In this document: piece by piece, positions 21,704 through 33,685 of the stretch | How positions within the stretch are numbered: position 1 is the stretch's first letter | Layout of the letters: each line of letters starts with the position of its first letter | DNA from: Liolophura sinensis | Lineage: Eukaryota > Mollusca > Polyplacophora > Chitonida > Chitonidae | Assembly (NCBI RefSeq): GCF_032854445.1 | Contig: NC_088296.1 | Span: forward strand, 20,141,853-20,205,852 | Length of the DNA stretch: 64,000 nucleotides | Direction of reading: 5' to 3' | Position numbers and translations under genes: made by a program | The notes under the pieces: generated by a model | Told to the model about the DNA's origin: nothing | The model's input: the letters and a program-made list of their open reading frames with translations, nothing else | Database searches by the model: none

Positions 21704-24700
21704 TAAATGCTGCGGCCAATTTAAATCCACACTACTCATGTTCGTGGAGTGTATTTCAGTTTTATTTCAACTATTTAGGGTATTATTTGTTTCCCAGTCT
21801 CAAGATAAGATTTTCTTGTTAACTATCATTTTAATTTGATTTTTATTTCTTGTATTGTTTTTATTGCTGAAAATGCAAAAATATGTGATGTATGTGATGT
21901 TCATCACAAATTATTGGAAAACACTCTCATTGCATAATGTACTCATCGCACAAGATGACGTCGTGGGAAATTACATCCATTCCTTTATGTTAGTTCGACC
22001 TACTTTTCAAGTTCTTCACCGAGAAATTTTGAATTAAGAAAAGGGCATGACTATCGATGGTGCATCTAAGTCCAAGGCGTTCAGTACACAGAGATGTATG
22101 TTTACGCAATTCCTACAATTTCTGCTTCAAACTAATTAATTTATTCATTGTATTTTTTAAAGATATACCTACGAATTTTTGTTCCTAAGATGGCGGTCAT
22201 CTGTGAAACAAGACAGAGTACCTGGGGTAAAACCACGCAACATGAAAAAGTTACCAACGACCTTTTCCACGTATTAATTACAGTTTTACTGATTTCGGAC
22301 TGTCATGATTCCACACTGTCGCATTAAAACTGCTGAGAAATAACGCCGTTCATAAACCTTGCAGCAGTTTGTGCCAATTGAAAATTTGCTGTCTGTTTAG
22401 TCGTAACTGAGTAACTGCAAAACGACAGAGCGTGTCTAAAAAATGAGTCATTGTTTAATTTCAAAGGTGAGAGAGAATTTTAAGTTAAGATACCCTTACA
22501 GGCCTAGTTAGTTACGGCTTGGGAGAATCAGTTCCCATAAGCCCATTGAGACTGGTACCGAGGCTGCGGGGTATTGATTAGACGTCACTATCTCCTAAGA
22601 CAGACCTTTATTGGCTTAGGGATTCACCTATATCCTGTAGAACAGACGAGGACATGGTGGCGTGTGAAAAGAACGTACGCATTTGGAGCAGTGTAACCCG
22701 CTACTCTACATACGTTGAAATAGACTTTCGTGGAGCAGCCATCAACGAAAATGGACGTCATAGGTTAATAATCGCAAGGCCAACTCCCAAAACGACGTTG
22801 AAAACAATCCACCAAAGCACTAAGAAGGTATGAAATTAGGACAGAATGAAGCAACGAGAAGCAAGGAGCAGTTTTCAATGATGTTGGAAAGACACAAGGT
22901 CTGATCTAAGCGAATGGGTGAAATCTGAATTCAAATTCTGTAACGTGCTAGTATATAAGTTGTCGATAATAAACCCGAATAGGGAATTAATGTAACTGCA
23001 AGAACCCCAGAAGGGCCTCACAACAAACCTCTAATCCACCCTATAACAACCTCACAACGGTTCAGTACATCGTATGGCTGTTCCCGGATCAGTCGATGTG
23101 GCGCGTAATTGACAGGCACGACTAATCGATCACCATCCCGAGTCGTATAAATAAAATGTCAAATTACAGCCTTGTTAGGTAGAAGTCTGAGTACAGAGAG
23201 CCTTGTCCTGTGCGTGACTGAGATTCCGCTGTTTTTAGGTTGTACTTCGATCGCAGCCGATTAAACTCTTCACGGCGCGGAGAAAAGACGATCGGATCTC
23301 TACATATCGCCTCCTGCTGCTACCATTGGGTGAGTTTGGGAAGAGCAGACTCGGTCGGGGTAGAGAGGGTAAGATCAAACGAGGGTAAGATCAGACGACC
23401 TATGTGTGACGTTCGCACAACAGATATCTATTGGAAGAAGGAAATTGAAGATTATTCTTTTCGTGTTATACCTTAAAACCGCTAAACGTATGCCCAGCCA
23501 AGTGCTGTACCATTGCTTTACCATATACTTGAGAGACCATAAAACTATGAATTTTAATCAAACATCAGCTAGTTTTCATCAGAATCTGACCATTTTAAGG
23601 GATAACACAGGAAACGTTGTCAATGACGGAAAACAGGCATAAGTACCCAAAACCGGCTCCAGGAGTGCGAAATCATTTGATTTTTTGAAGACCAAGAAAC
23701 ATAGAAGCTTACCTTTGACCTATTTTTACATACCCACATACATGCATACATATATTAGTTTACATGGCGACTACATTCCATGGAATGATTTGCGCCAAGG
23801 CAAGAAGATGTTTTTTCAGGGATTTAGGCTGACTCTGATCAACCGTAGTCAGCCCACAGAGAACTATGGCTGTAGCTTTTTGTGTGGAAGATAGTGTACA
23901 GAGAGCCTGGTCCAGTGTGGGACTGAGATTCCTCTGTTTATGCGTTGTACTTCGATCGCAGCCGAGTTCTGCTGAATATACAGACAGGTTATCCGGCAAA
24001 ATAAGTACTTTTTCACATCACAATTCTAGAACGCAAGTAGCAGGACAGTGAGAGGCGTCGGTATGCAGACCAATTGCTGCTTGCGTATTCGTAAGAAATC
24101 ACAGATAGATAGTGAGGACTGTCTGATTTCTGGACCGGAGAGTGTAGGTCCATGGATACAGATGGCGGTTGGACCTTCTAGGGGGAAGATGGCGGGACAC
24201 ATTCCTTCTGTAAACGTCCGGTATTGACCCCAGCACTCTGCAAAATGTGCTGAGCAGGAACATTGAAAGGCTGTGACTTTTTGCTGGCATTATAGAGAGA
24301 ATCATATCAAGACGATGAAAACACTGAACTGGCTAAATTATGTAGTAAGCTTTTTAACGTCATCCCAAATTTTGCTGTGCGCAGTTTGCGTCTAATTGAG
24401 AGAGGCCATTCTCGGCAGTTGACTGTTGTTGCGGGTCAATCTGGGACTTTAGAGAGTTAAATGTCGCATCCTACGCCTACAACTGAATTGTCTTTATTGC
24501 CTCTCATTAGCCCCGACATGCTTTTCTGTGATCTTACTTACTGGCTTTTTTTCTCTCTGGGAAGTCAGCCAAACCTCTCCTTGACCTCAATTCCAACCAA
24601 TCACCTTCTGGAATGTCTTCATTGAATTTGTTTTTTAGCCAGTAACGGAGAAAAATATCTTAAATCGCCTCACTTTCAACCAATCATAAACATACGTTTC

Positions 24701-25424
24701 TGTCGCTGTTGGAAAAACTGGTTCTAGTCGCTTGCATACAAACACGGACGTCACGCTTGTAGTCCTCACTAAACGTTATTGAAAAATTCTACAAATTCAA
24801 AGCAATTTAAAATGAAGTTGGAAAATTAAAGCTGAATAGCCTTCAAAGTAGATATAAGAACTTACTTCAAATGAAATCTGAATCTTGACTAGTGCTATAT
24901 AATTTTTCAAACATTACCTGGTGTACCATTGCCATGTTGGGACAAGACATTACCTCTTACGAGTTGAGACTTTGGGGTCGAAGAACAGACATTAAATTAA
25001 TTTTGAAATTTTGTAAACACGTTTTTTGTAGAATAATTCCTTCTGGTTCTATCTTGTGACGTCGTATATTACAAACTTTTTCATTGATCTTACGCAATTC
25101 TTTTGAAGTTCTTATTTGTCATGTTCATTATTTCGATGTGAAAAAATGAAACTCTACCGTATGATATTTTTTCCACATTTCTTGCTTGAGCACGCCGTTA
25201 CTTGAGTGCTAATGGAAGACTTGTGTTGAGCACGTCGGGTTAAGACAAGTTGCTATCCTTCTCTTCCAAATGACCAGACATTTCATCTAAGGGGGACCAT
25301 TTCCTCCCGGTACAGTTTCAGGTGGGTCCAACACAGATTACCATGTTCTTGTTCACTATTAGCTTAAATTTGTTTTGTTGTGTTTTCTGTTACTGTTATT
25401 GCTGAAGAAAGACCCGAGGATTAA

Positions 25425-25510
25425 AACAGGGTCGGGTTATACCAAAAACTTTCAAGATGGTACTTGCTGCTGCCTCGTTTGACGCTCAGCACTGAGAGGT
25501 TAGAGAGGTT
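25425..25510 (+). mobile_element. Family-3 SINE fragment
   Basis: It holds CAAAAACTTTCAAGATGG, GTACTTGCTGCTGCCTCG and GACGCTCAGCACTGAGAGG. These match the inner part of the family-3 copies at 4196 and 39235, and both ends are missing. It lies within module E of unit 4 and is absent from E near 14500 and 22050, so it is a later insertion. Confidence 0.6.
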
Positions 25511-26527
25511 TAGATTTGGCGCATGTAAATTCAAGGCGATCAATACACACGAATAAATGTTTACGCAATTTGTACAATTTCTGCTTCGTGCCTGCTGTAA
25601 ATCCACGCAATTTTGTAAAATTACCAACGAACTTTTCCACGTGTTACGTACAGATTTTCTCACCGTATTAGTGGAAGATAAATAGTCTTAAATGAAACGA
25701 ACCTATGACAAATATAAGAACGCTAATTCGTCAATTTGGTGGCGAAGAAGTAGTGCCCTAATAGCTTCATGACAGATATCTAAACACTTACAGTCACTGA
25801 GTCTGCACAAACAGTGAGAGTGAAGGAACAAGTTAATTACGTAGCGAAAGCCGAATTAGAATTCGAGGTTCTTGTATCGCATAGCTTTGCCTTGGGCGCC
25901 TTACTGACCTAATTTTAGCTTCCACATGGTCCCATAGTGGTGAATTGCGACTGTCCCATTGAAACTCTTGAGAAATATCTCCTTTTATACATGTAAGCCT
26001 TCTAGCAGATTGTATCAGTGAAAAATTTGCTGTCTATCTACTAATGACGGGGTTATTGGAAAACGACAGAATGTGGGTAAAAAAGGGCATTTCCAATTTT
26101 AACTAGGTATTTGTGGTTGAAATAGCCTTACATAGCTATTAAGTTACGGGTGGGGGAATTGGTTCCCATACGCCTATTGAGGCTGGCACCGAGGCTACGG
26201 GGTATTGAGTAGACGTCACTATCTGTTAGAGACAGACCGCCAATGATTTAAGGATTCACCTACATCCTGTAGAACAGACGAGGACATGACGGCGTGTAAA
26301 AAGAATGTACGCATTTGGAGCAGCGTAACCAGTTACTCTATATACGTCGAAACAGACATTCTTGGAGCAGCCATCAACCAAAATGGACGTTACGAAATTA
26401 GGACGCAAGGAAGCAACGAGAAGCAGACAACAGTTTTCAGTGATGCTGGAAAGACGCAAGGACTGATCTAAGCGAATGGGTGTATTCGGTCTGTATTCAA
26501 ATTGTGCAACATCCTAGTATGTAAGTG

Positions 26528-26625
26528 TACAGGTCCCCCGGTTTCCACCCACCATAATGCTGGCCGCCGTTGTATAAGTCAAATATTCTTGCGTGCGGCG
26601 TAAAACACCAAACAAATAAATAAGT
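26528..26625 (+). mobile_element. Family-1 SINE, 5'-truncated
   Basis: CCACCATAATGCTGGCCGCC, TATAAGTCAAATATTCTTGC and GGCGTAAAACACCAAAC are followed by an AATAAATAAGTAAG tail. It sits just before array unit 5. The flanks AGTATGTAAGTGTAC and AAGTAAGTTGTCGATAAT match a site seen uninterrupted at 22950 (AGTATATAAGTTGTCGAT). That site shows where it inserted. Confidence 0.85.
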
Positions 26626-26669
26626 AAGTTGTCGATAATAAAGCGATTATATAGGGAATCGACTTGCAA

Positions 26670-29062
26670 CTGCAAGAACCTCAAAAGACCCCCACAACAA
26701 CCTCTAATCCGTGTTACAAGAATCCCAGAACGGTTCTCGGATCCGCCGATGTGGCGCGCAATTGACAGACACGACTAATCGATCAGCGTCCGGGGGCTGA
26801 AAAATAAAATATAAAATTACAGCCTTTTTGTGTGGAAGATAGTGTACAGAGAGTCTGGTCCTGTGCGTGACTGAGATTCCTCTGTTTTTAGGTTGTACTT
26901 CGATCGCAGCCGATTAAACTCTTCACGGCGCGGAGAAAAACGACCGGATTTCGACATATCGACTCGTGCTGATGGAATTTGGTGAGTTTGGGAAGAGCAG
27001 GCTTGGTCGGGGGAGAGAGGGTAAGATCAAAGGAGACCCACAACTCGCATTACAGCTATTTACCGGAAGAAGGAGGTCGAGTATTATTAATTTCGTATTA
27101 TACTTTAATACCTGAACGGCTGGACGTATACCCAGCCGAGTATTGTACCATTGGGGTCTTATGTTCAGACACCCTACGCCTACAATTGGATATCGTCTTT
27201 ATTACCTCTTATTAGCATGCTTTTTTGTGATCTCATCGATTTAATTTTTTACCCCAGAAAGTCATCGAAACCTGTCGGTGGCCTTATTTCCAACCAGTCA
27301 TCTTCTGCAATGTCTTCCTTGAATTTTTTTCAAGCACGTTTTCATCCAGTAAAGGAGAAAAGATCTACTTACCCCCATTTTTAACCAACATACTTTTTGC
27401 GTTATGTTCAAAAACTAGACAAAGGATTTCAAGCTTAACTATAAATTACCAAAAACACTGACATGTCAAAAATGAGTGTACAAATAAAGACTAATTGTTT
27501 TGGAAATTTAAACTAAATAATGTACGTGTTAAGTTTTATGAGCATTTGTTCTCCTGGATCATTTGTTCAAATATGAACTAAAGTTAAGAAATTTTAGAAC
27601 CAGTCACATCCTAAAACAAAGAATGGCACTTTATTCGGGACTAAAGTTAATACTAAGCTTATGTCCTAATACCCTTTCGAACAAATACATGTACGTTAGA
27701 TGCAAGATTTTGCGATTTCTTTTATCATCAAAGTAGATGTAAGACTATACTGAAGATACAAATTCAAACTTGACCAGTATAATAGCATTTTCCAAACTTT
27801 AATTAGCGTCCTGTTCCCATATTGGGAAAAACATTAACACTTACTTGAGACTTGGGAAAAACGAGCATTAAATTAACTTTGAAATTTTGGTTTAAAACAT
27901 TTTCTTTGTAGCATCGATCCCGCAGGTCCCATCCTATGTCGTACATTCCTAAACATTGTATTGATCTTAGGCAATTCTTTTGAAGTTCTCTGAGCACTTG
28001 TCGTGCTCAGCAATTCCATTTGAAAAAATGAAACTCTACCCTAGGATATTTTATCAACATTTTTGTGGAGCCGGCGTTTACTTGAGTGCTAATGGGAAAC
28101 GTGTCGAACACGCAATACTGTCGCAGATTTACAGTTCTTTTCTCTAAAGGGTACAGATTAAGGTAGATCTGGTGCAAATCTCATGTGTTTTATTGTTTGA
28201 TATTTTTTTCTCTTTTATACTTTGCTTTATGATGTCTGTTCCTGACTTTATTATTCATGCCGAAATATGGCTACGTGTTTCACAAGATTTTAAGGGACAG
28301 CACAGATAGATGATAATAGATAGCACCCACAACGGCACAAGTCCAGACCCGAACTTGAGGAAAAAGTTCCGCTACATAAATGATTTATTGCAGAACCCAA
28401 AACATAAAATATAACCCTTTAACCTATTTCTTTTTTTGTGTGGCTGAAAGTCGGCCTCTAGGGGCTTAAATGTCACTTCCTGTGCTTACAACTGAATATC
28501 GTCCGTCTTTAGTTCCTCTCATTTACGGCGGCATTCTTTTCTTTGATCTCTTTAATTTTATTTTGTTACACTCGGAAGTCAACGTAGCCAGTCGTTGACC
28601 TTACTCCCAAACAGGCATCTGGTGGGAAGTCTTCCGTGAATCTATTCACACACGTTTTTTTAGCCCATAACGATCAAATCTTACTTCGTCTCATTTATAA
28701 ACAGTTATATACATATTTTTAGTCGTTATTGACAAAACTCGTTCTAACAAACGTTGTTTGTGTTTCAATTCTTTTCTTCCATAGAGTAATTTGCTTATTT
28801 ACTTAGCGCATTCCGCTGATATTTGAACAGGATGCGGCACATCATTAATTCCGGCATTTCCTACAGCGTTGGAATATATCCGCCTAGTTCAATACCTCAA
28901 GAATCGAATTGTTGTCTTATTGCCAGGTTCCAGGTTCAATAAATGGTCGCTGCACACAAAATTCTTTCAATCTGGGTACTTCCGTCCTCTTCTGTTTAGC
29001 AAAAAAGTAAATAGCAAAAACTATTTGGCCCTATTTCGGTATAAACAATGTTATTAGTTAGG
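26670..29062. repeat. Array unit 5
   Basis: It has partial A at 26670 and B at 26800-27150, with ATTTGGTGAGTTTGGG at about 26975. C is at 27150, G at 27430, D at 27805, short E at 28200, H at 28290 and C' at 28440. The order A-B-C-G-D-E-H-C' is nearly that of unit 1, and so is the length (2.4 kb). A one-base deletion in B (GAAAAACGACC for GAAAAGACGATC) would break any frame shared with other copies. Confidence 0.7.
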
Positions 29063-31160
29063 GGTGCAAAATGTAGTGCCTTCACTTGGTACGTTCTGGC
29101 AGACATGTTCGGGGTTATTTTTTCTCGAACAAACCTTTAGCATTGATATGCTCTTGGTAAGAAAAATGACACAGAAGAACCCCAAAAGAGCCTCACAATA
29201 ACCCTTAATCCGCCTTGTAAGATGCACTGAACGGTTCAGATTTTCGCACGACTGTTCCCGGATTAGCCGGTATGGCGCGCAGTTAACAGGCACGACTAAT
29301 CAATCACCGTCCCGGAACGTATAAATAAAATATCAACTTACAGCTTTTTTCGACAGAAGCCTGAATGCAGAGAGCCGGGTCATGCGCGTGACTGAGGTTC
29401 CGCTGTTTTTAGGTTGTACTTCGCAGTCGATTAAACTCTTCACAGCGCGAAGAAAAGGCGTCCGGATCTCCACATATAGACTCGTGCTGCTGGAATTCGG
29501 TGTCTTTGGGAAGAGAGAGGACAGGATCAAACGAGACCCACAACTTATGTGTCATACTCGCAAAACAATCTATCGGAAGAAGGACATCGATCATTATTAA
29601 TTTCGCCTTATACTTTAATACATCAACGGTTCAACGTAAGCCTAGCCAAGTGCTATACCAGGGCCTACGTGGCTCCTTTGATCAGCGCGCTAGCGCAGCT
29701 TAATGACCCAGGACTTTCTCACTAATGCGGTCGCTCTGAGTTCAAGTCCAGCTCATGCTGGCTTCCTCTCCGGCCGTACGTGGGAAGGTCTGCCAGGAAC
29801 CTGCGGATGGTCGTGGGTTTCCCCCGGGCTCTGCCCGGTTTCCTCCCACCATAATGCTGACCGCCGTCGTATAAGTGAAATATTCTTGAGTATGGCGTAA
29901 AACACCAATCAAGTAAATAAATAAATAAGTGCTATACCTTTGGTATCTTATGTTTGGGCGTATATTTGAGCTATAAATGTTAACCAGAAGTCCCTGTTTT
30001 TTCATCGAAATCTGCCCATTTTAATGGACAACACAGGTACATTTTGTCAGTAAACCAAACAAGCCTATCAACCCAAAACCGGATAAAGGGCTGGGAAAAC
30101 ATTTCTGTGCCATTTTCGCTGTGGGTCAGTCTGGGCCGTTAGAGGGTTAAATATCGCATCTCCAGGGTTAAATGTCTCGTCCAACGCCTACAATCAAATA
30201 TCGTCTTTATCCCCTTTCATAAGCGAGGGAATGCTTTTCTGTGATCTCTTTCATTGGAAATTTTTATTCTCGGAAGTCAGCGAAACAGGTTTCAAAGGAC
30301 TGCTAAATCCCAACCAATCATCTTCTGGAATGTCTTCACTGAATTTATTTTTGTAACCAATAACTGACACAAACATCTTATTTCGCTCGATTTTAACCAA
30401 TCACAAGCATATGTTCTAGCCGATTTAAAAATGAAATTGAAAAATTTAAATTACACACGTAGTCCCGAAATGGATTTAAAATCTTACTTAAAGTGAGATC
30501 TGAACCTTGACTAAGGCTATAAAATTGGCCCAACTTTTACTGATGTACCATTTCAATCTTTTCCATTGACGAATTGAGTCTTCTTATCAAAAAACAAGCA
30601 TTAAATTAACTTTGAAATTTTGGTTTTATCACGTTTTTGTAGAATCGATCCCTCAGGTTCTATCCTCTGTCGTCGTATATTCCAGGACATTGTATTGATC
30701 TTAGGCAATTCTTTTGAAGTTCTCTGAACACTTGTCGTGCTCATCAATTCTATTTGAAAAAAGTAAACTCAAGACTTGGATATTTTTTCTCCATTTTTTC
30801 CTTGAGCCAGCCTTTCCAAGAATGCTAATGGGAGGCTTGTGTCGAACACGCGGTATGGTCGCAGATGTACAGATCTTTAGTCTAAAGGGAGCCATTTTCG
30901 TTCGGCGCGGTTTAAAGGACCGTGTAGATCTGGTGCGAAGCACATGTGCTTTATTGCTTCATATTGTTTCTTTTTCTTTCTTACTTTGTTTAATGTTGTC
31001 TGTAGTTGATGTGATATATGGGTGTGTGTTTCATACAAACTATGAATTTCTCGAAAATATAGGCCTACTCTGTGCAAGCTTTCGCTCTCAGAAGATGTAT
31101 TTGTATTTCTTTCAGATTTTCAAATTCTATATCTATTCTGAGCTATTCCTAAAGATATAA
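29063..31160. repeat. Array unit 6 and array end
   Basis: A is at 29063 (a 12-base deletion removes part of the GTTACGTCTTCGACA block) and B at 29310, with AACGTATAAATAAAATATC. The donor-like site has changed to GGTGTCTTTG. H is at 29960, C at 30130, G' at 30430, D at 30560 and E at 30960. Array similarity fades at about 31160. Confidence 0.7.
29660..29926 (+). mobile_element. Family-1 SINE, full length, with perfect TSD
   Basis: AAGTGCTATACC occurs at 29648-29659 and 29927-29938, a perfect 12-base target-site duplication. The element has a tRNA-like head (CCTACGTGGCTCC, degraded box A), box B-like GAGTTCAAGTCCAGC, the family-1 body and an (AAAT)n tail. The empty site is visible in other array units as CCAGCCAAGTGCTGTACCAT (about 23496) and CCAGCCGAGTATTGTACCAT (about 27130), so it post-dates the array. 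Confidence 0.94.
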
Positions 31161-31550
31161 AATCCACAAAATTGACACGCCCCTGTTTGGCCTTTACCTT
31201 GAATACAAGAGAAAATATTTAGTATTCGGCGTTTTTACTCTATGAATTGGTGGGACATAATTCTTGCTTCTATTGTTATCGCGTTCCAATGAGACAGGAT
31301 AATATATATGTCGTCAAAGCTTTAAAAAAAAAAGGACACTATCATTGAAAAGGACGTTTAATTCCAAACAACCAAGCAGATAAACAATTACTGACTTGTT
31401 ACAGTTATCATTAACTCCCTTATGTTTGACCTTCTCATCCAATGGTTTGGGATTGTCAGGTTCTAAAATTGATCCAGGCCTCTTTGCATTGTTTTATGTT
31501 ATTGTATGTGTTAAATGTGAGTACTACACAGCATTCTGAGCAGTTTTAGA
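31161..31550. other. Anonymous DNA after the array
   Basis: No gene or repeat copy was recognised. A poly-A run lies near 31322. Confidence 0.55.
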
Positions 31551-31775
31551 GCAGTGAAGTCTAATAAATTACAATTAACATGACTGAGCTGTTTTCCTAA
31601 TTCTGCTTAAGGCATGGTGCGCCAAATTTGTTACTATCGGAGCATTTACATGAGCAGTTAAAATAAAACCCTGACTGAGGTGAACTGACAAGAGGCCGTA
31701 TCTAATCGGTTAGGTATGACCATTTGCACACTGTCGTCGCTGTGTTGCGCTACCACGTTAGCCGCTAGGCCACAA
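31551..31775 (-). mobile_element. Putative family-4 SINE-like repeat
   Basis: It aligns with 56816-57030: CAGTGAAGTCTAATA, CTAATT(C/T)TGCTTAAG, AATAAAACC and AGAGGCCG are shared. On the minus strand the end reads TGGCCTAGCGGCTAACGTGG, which looks like a tRNA head of Leu/Ser type. The piece CACTGTCGTCGCTG at 31728-31741 also recurs in the tandem repeat at 36.4-37.1 kb. Confidence 0.5.
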
Positions 31776-32341
31776 CCGAAAATGATCGAAGCTAGTAATA
31801 CTGGAATGTGTCCAGCCCAAGAGGGCAGCATTTTACAGTTTGTAGTTGTAGCCTTTTGGACATTGACCGTTGAAACCCTAAAAATAATGGCCATACATTG
31901 CCACACTCAGATGTGATGATGAAGAAGTTTTTCTTCATGCGAGTAATCTCACTTCGATTATCATGACGTGTTCTAGTAGTTAAATGCATTAAGCATTCAA
32001 TGGGTGGACATGCGTGCGATTTCAAACCGGGCCATTTTGTATATTTACTGTATATTTGGTCTCACTTCTTGTGGGGCCTTTGTGACAATATCGCCATTTG
32101 TGTAGTCTGTAACTGAACAGTCGTCCCCCATCCATATGGTGTGCACGTCTGCACATCGCACTTGAAAAAACTGGCAAATAACGTGTCAAAATGTCAAAGT
32201 GTTTTCGAGCATTCCGGTTTTCCCCATCGATAAACCTGATTCTTGAGCATGGCGTCAAACAACAATCCGATAAAGAAATACTTATTAGGTAAGAATACAG
32301 TGCTCGGGGCTACTTTACCATATGTATCTCTCTGCATCACT
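31776..32341. other. Anonymous DNA with a decayed family-1 fragment
   Basis: No gene recognised. At 32213-32280 the string TTCTTGAGCATGGCGTCAAACA, split by drift, resembles the 3' end of a family-1 SINE in plus orientation. I give it low weight. Confidence 0.45.
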
Positions 32342-32627
32342 ACTCTCAAAATAATCTGTTAAACTTAACAGAAAGTGTGTTGTCTGAGTGATGCTAGAAT
32401 ATATTGATTGAATGATTATGGCTTAACGTTTGTATTCTGTTATTGCAGTAGATTATTATGTTCATTCAAAACACACATTATCTGTTAATTCATCACAATG
32501 ATTCTATTGGGCTAGCAGGATATTATGTCGAATATTTCACAATATTGTGTTATTATAACAAGAAACATTCCAACATCCCTCAAACAACAGGCTTTCTGTT
32601 AAATTTAACAGATTCATTTTTTGAGTG
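32342..32627. mobile_element. MITE with long terminal inverted repeats, copy 1
   Basis: The left end ACTCTCAAAATAATCTGTTA and the right end (reverse complement) ACTCAAAAAATGAATCTGTT align over about 60 bases, including TTAACAGAAAG. The 286-bp length, lack of coding and paired inverted ends fit a non-autonomous DNA transposon. Copy 2 at 33778 shares the internal string CATAATATCC(C/T)G in opposite orientation. The transposase family cannot be assigned from the ends alone. Confidence 0.75.
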
Positions 32628-32734
32628 TACTCATATTAAATGGGTAACGTGTATGGGTTTCCAGTATTGGACAGTGGCGCAATTTCCACCCTTGCCATCA
32701 ACCCAACTTTCCGTAGACATGCTTATGTTTACTG

Positions 32735-32822
32735 ACTCAAACGTTCCTCCAACTCGAATAATTGTCACCGTCGTGTGAGGGAAATATTCTTGAGTACGGC
32801 GTAAAACACCAGTCAAGTAATA
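32735..32822 (+). mobile_element. Family-1 SINE 3' fragment
   Basis: GTCACCGTCGTGTGAGGG is followed by AAATATTCTTGAGTACGGCG and TAAAACACCAGTCAAGTAA. Only the 3' domain remains. Confidence 0.8.
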
Positions 32823-33527
32823 CACAACTCTATCTAAAGTGAATACAGCAGGCTTCCAAATCCTATACTAACTCGCTGGCTTTCTGAAATTTCCCTGCAG
32901 ACATAAACCTATAACACAGTATCCTCTAAACGCCAAATCATCCCATTAGGGCGTTAATTGATTAAAGTATATCACTGCACTGCGGCTGTACAAGCAATAT
33001 GCGACACCCTTGACCTCCCGTGACCATGCACGGGTACCGCCCGCATATTAATTAACTGGAGATGCATGCATCAGTAAACTGTAACCTTTTCGTTGCTACA
33101 TGTATTTTTGATATGACCGGGGTAAGTGTGTTTGTGCGGCAAGGGACAACACGTCTGCACGCCATAACAATTCCTGCTCTCTGGTCTACTTCGGGTGTTT
33201 CCCTGTCTTTTGGGACCTAATCGTAATCTTGTTCCCGTAGTACACGTATATTTTTTTTTCTGTGTATATTTGCTTTTTTGTTTGACTGATGCGTACAGAC
33301 CTACAGAAAAATTATTCGCGCATACGATATCAGATATCTGTTTTGTGGAAGAAGGAAATGGGAGTGTGCGGCGTAAACGACCTATCTTTGGCAACTTACT
33401 GGTGAACTTTTCCACATACAGACATAGATATCCTATTTGTGGAAGACAAATCGTCCTCAGCGAATGTAAGACTGCACAAAGCGTCACACACGAGGGTCAT
33501 CAACCGCTTATCTGTCACCAAACCCCC
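32823..33527. other. Anonymous intergenic DNA
   Basis: No gene recognised. Overlapping open frames on both strands at 33071-33530 have no domain and no consistent splice context. Confidence 0.5.
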
Positions 33528-33685
33528 TGATGGAGACATGCTGTACAAGGCTGTCATCATAATAAAGATTATAGTTTTCGTTTTAAGTTGGACCGCATAT
33601 TTGTTATTAAGGTCCCATGATGGAGACATGCTGTACAAGGCTGTCATCATAATAAATTTTGTTGTTTTCGTTTAAGTTATGTATA
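33528..33685. repeat. 90-bp tandem duplication
   Basis: The 39 bases starting TGATGGAGACATGCTGTACA occur at 33528-33566 and again at 33618-33656. Both are followed by a diverged TTTTCGTTTTAAGTT stretch. Two copies only. Confidence 0.85.

Larger units (their letters stand above)
16950..21800 (+). mobile_element. DIRS-like tyrosine-recombinase retrotransposon, decayed
   Basis: The order gag, RT, RNase H, tyrosine recombinase and SGNH-like domain on one strand marks a DIRS/Ngaro-group element, which integrates by recombinase rather than DDE integrase. It splits array module D from E. I could not identify its terminal repeats, so both ends are estimates from where array homology stops and restarts. 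Nonsense codons, frameshifts, an internal deletion and a ~1-kb insertion show it is inactive. Confidence 0.88.
15928..22984. repeat. Array unit 3, B deleted, split by a DIRS element
   Basis: Module A at 15928 runs to CTGTTCCCGGATCA and then joins directly to the end of H (ATTTTCGTTGCGGGTC) at about 16210, so all of B is missing. C (16220), G' (16550) and D (16680-16950) follow. D is interrupted by the DIRS-like element, and E/F resume near 21800 and run to the start of unit 4. Without the insertion the unit is about 2.2 kb. Confidence 0.7.
22985..26669. repeat. Array unit 4
   Basis: A partial A starts at 22985 (CTGCAAGAACCCCAGAAGG). B runs from 23150, with GTCGTATAAATAAAATGTC at about 23145 and ATTGGGTGAGTTTGGG at about 23323. 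H follows at 23545-23690. A second, partial B (23870-23965) precedes C at 24430. G' is at 24770, D at 24920, E at 25340 and F from about 25640. The extra B piece and the F block make this the longest unit, at 3.7 kb. Confidence 0.7.
10018..31160. repeat. Large tandem array of 2-4 kb mosaic units
   Basis: Modules recur in the same orientation. A, GTTACGTCTTCGACACAACG, near 10500, 12945, 15958 and, partly, 22985, 26670 and 29063. B, GTGCGTGACTGAG, near 10855, 13250, 23210, 26865 and 29390. C, GGGTTAAATGTCGCATCCTA, near 11377, 16240, 24455 and 30147. D, TTTGAAGTTCTCTGAACACTTG, near 12150, 13998, 16826, 25100, 27980 and 30710. E near 14270, 21830 and 25370. Unit starts taken at A are 10474, 12913, 15928, 22985, 26670 and 29063. 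Spacing is 2.4, 3.0, 7.1 (4.85 kb of it a retrotransposon), 3.7, 2.4 and about 2.1 kb. Copies differ by many substitutions and small indels, so the array is old. No frame of useful length is kept open in all copies. Confidence 0.8.

Noticed and set aside
33071-33530. Overlapping 138- and 111-residue frames on opposite strands
   Set aside because: No domain, no splice signals and mutual overlap; most likely chance frames.
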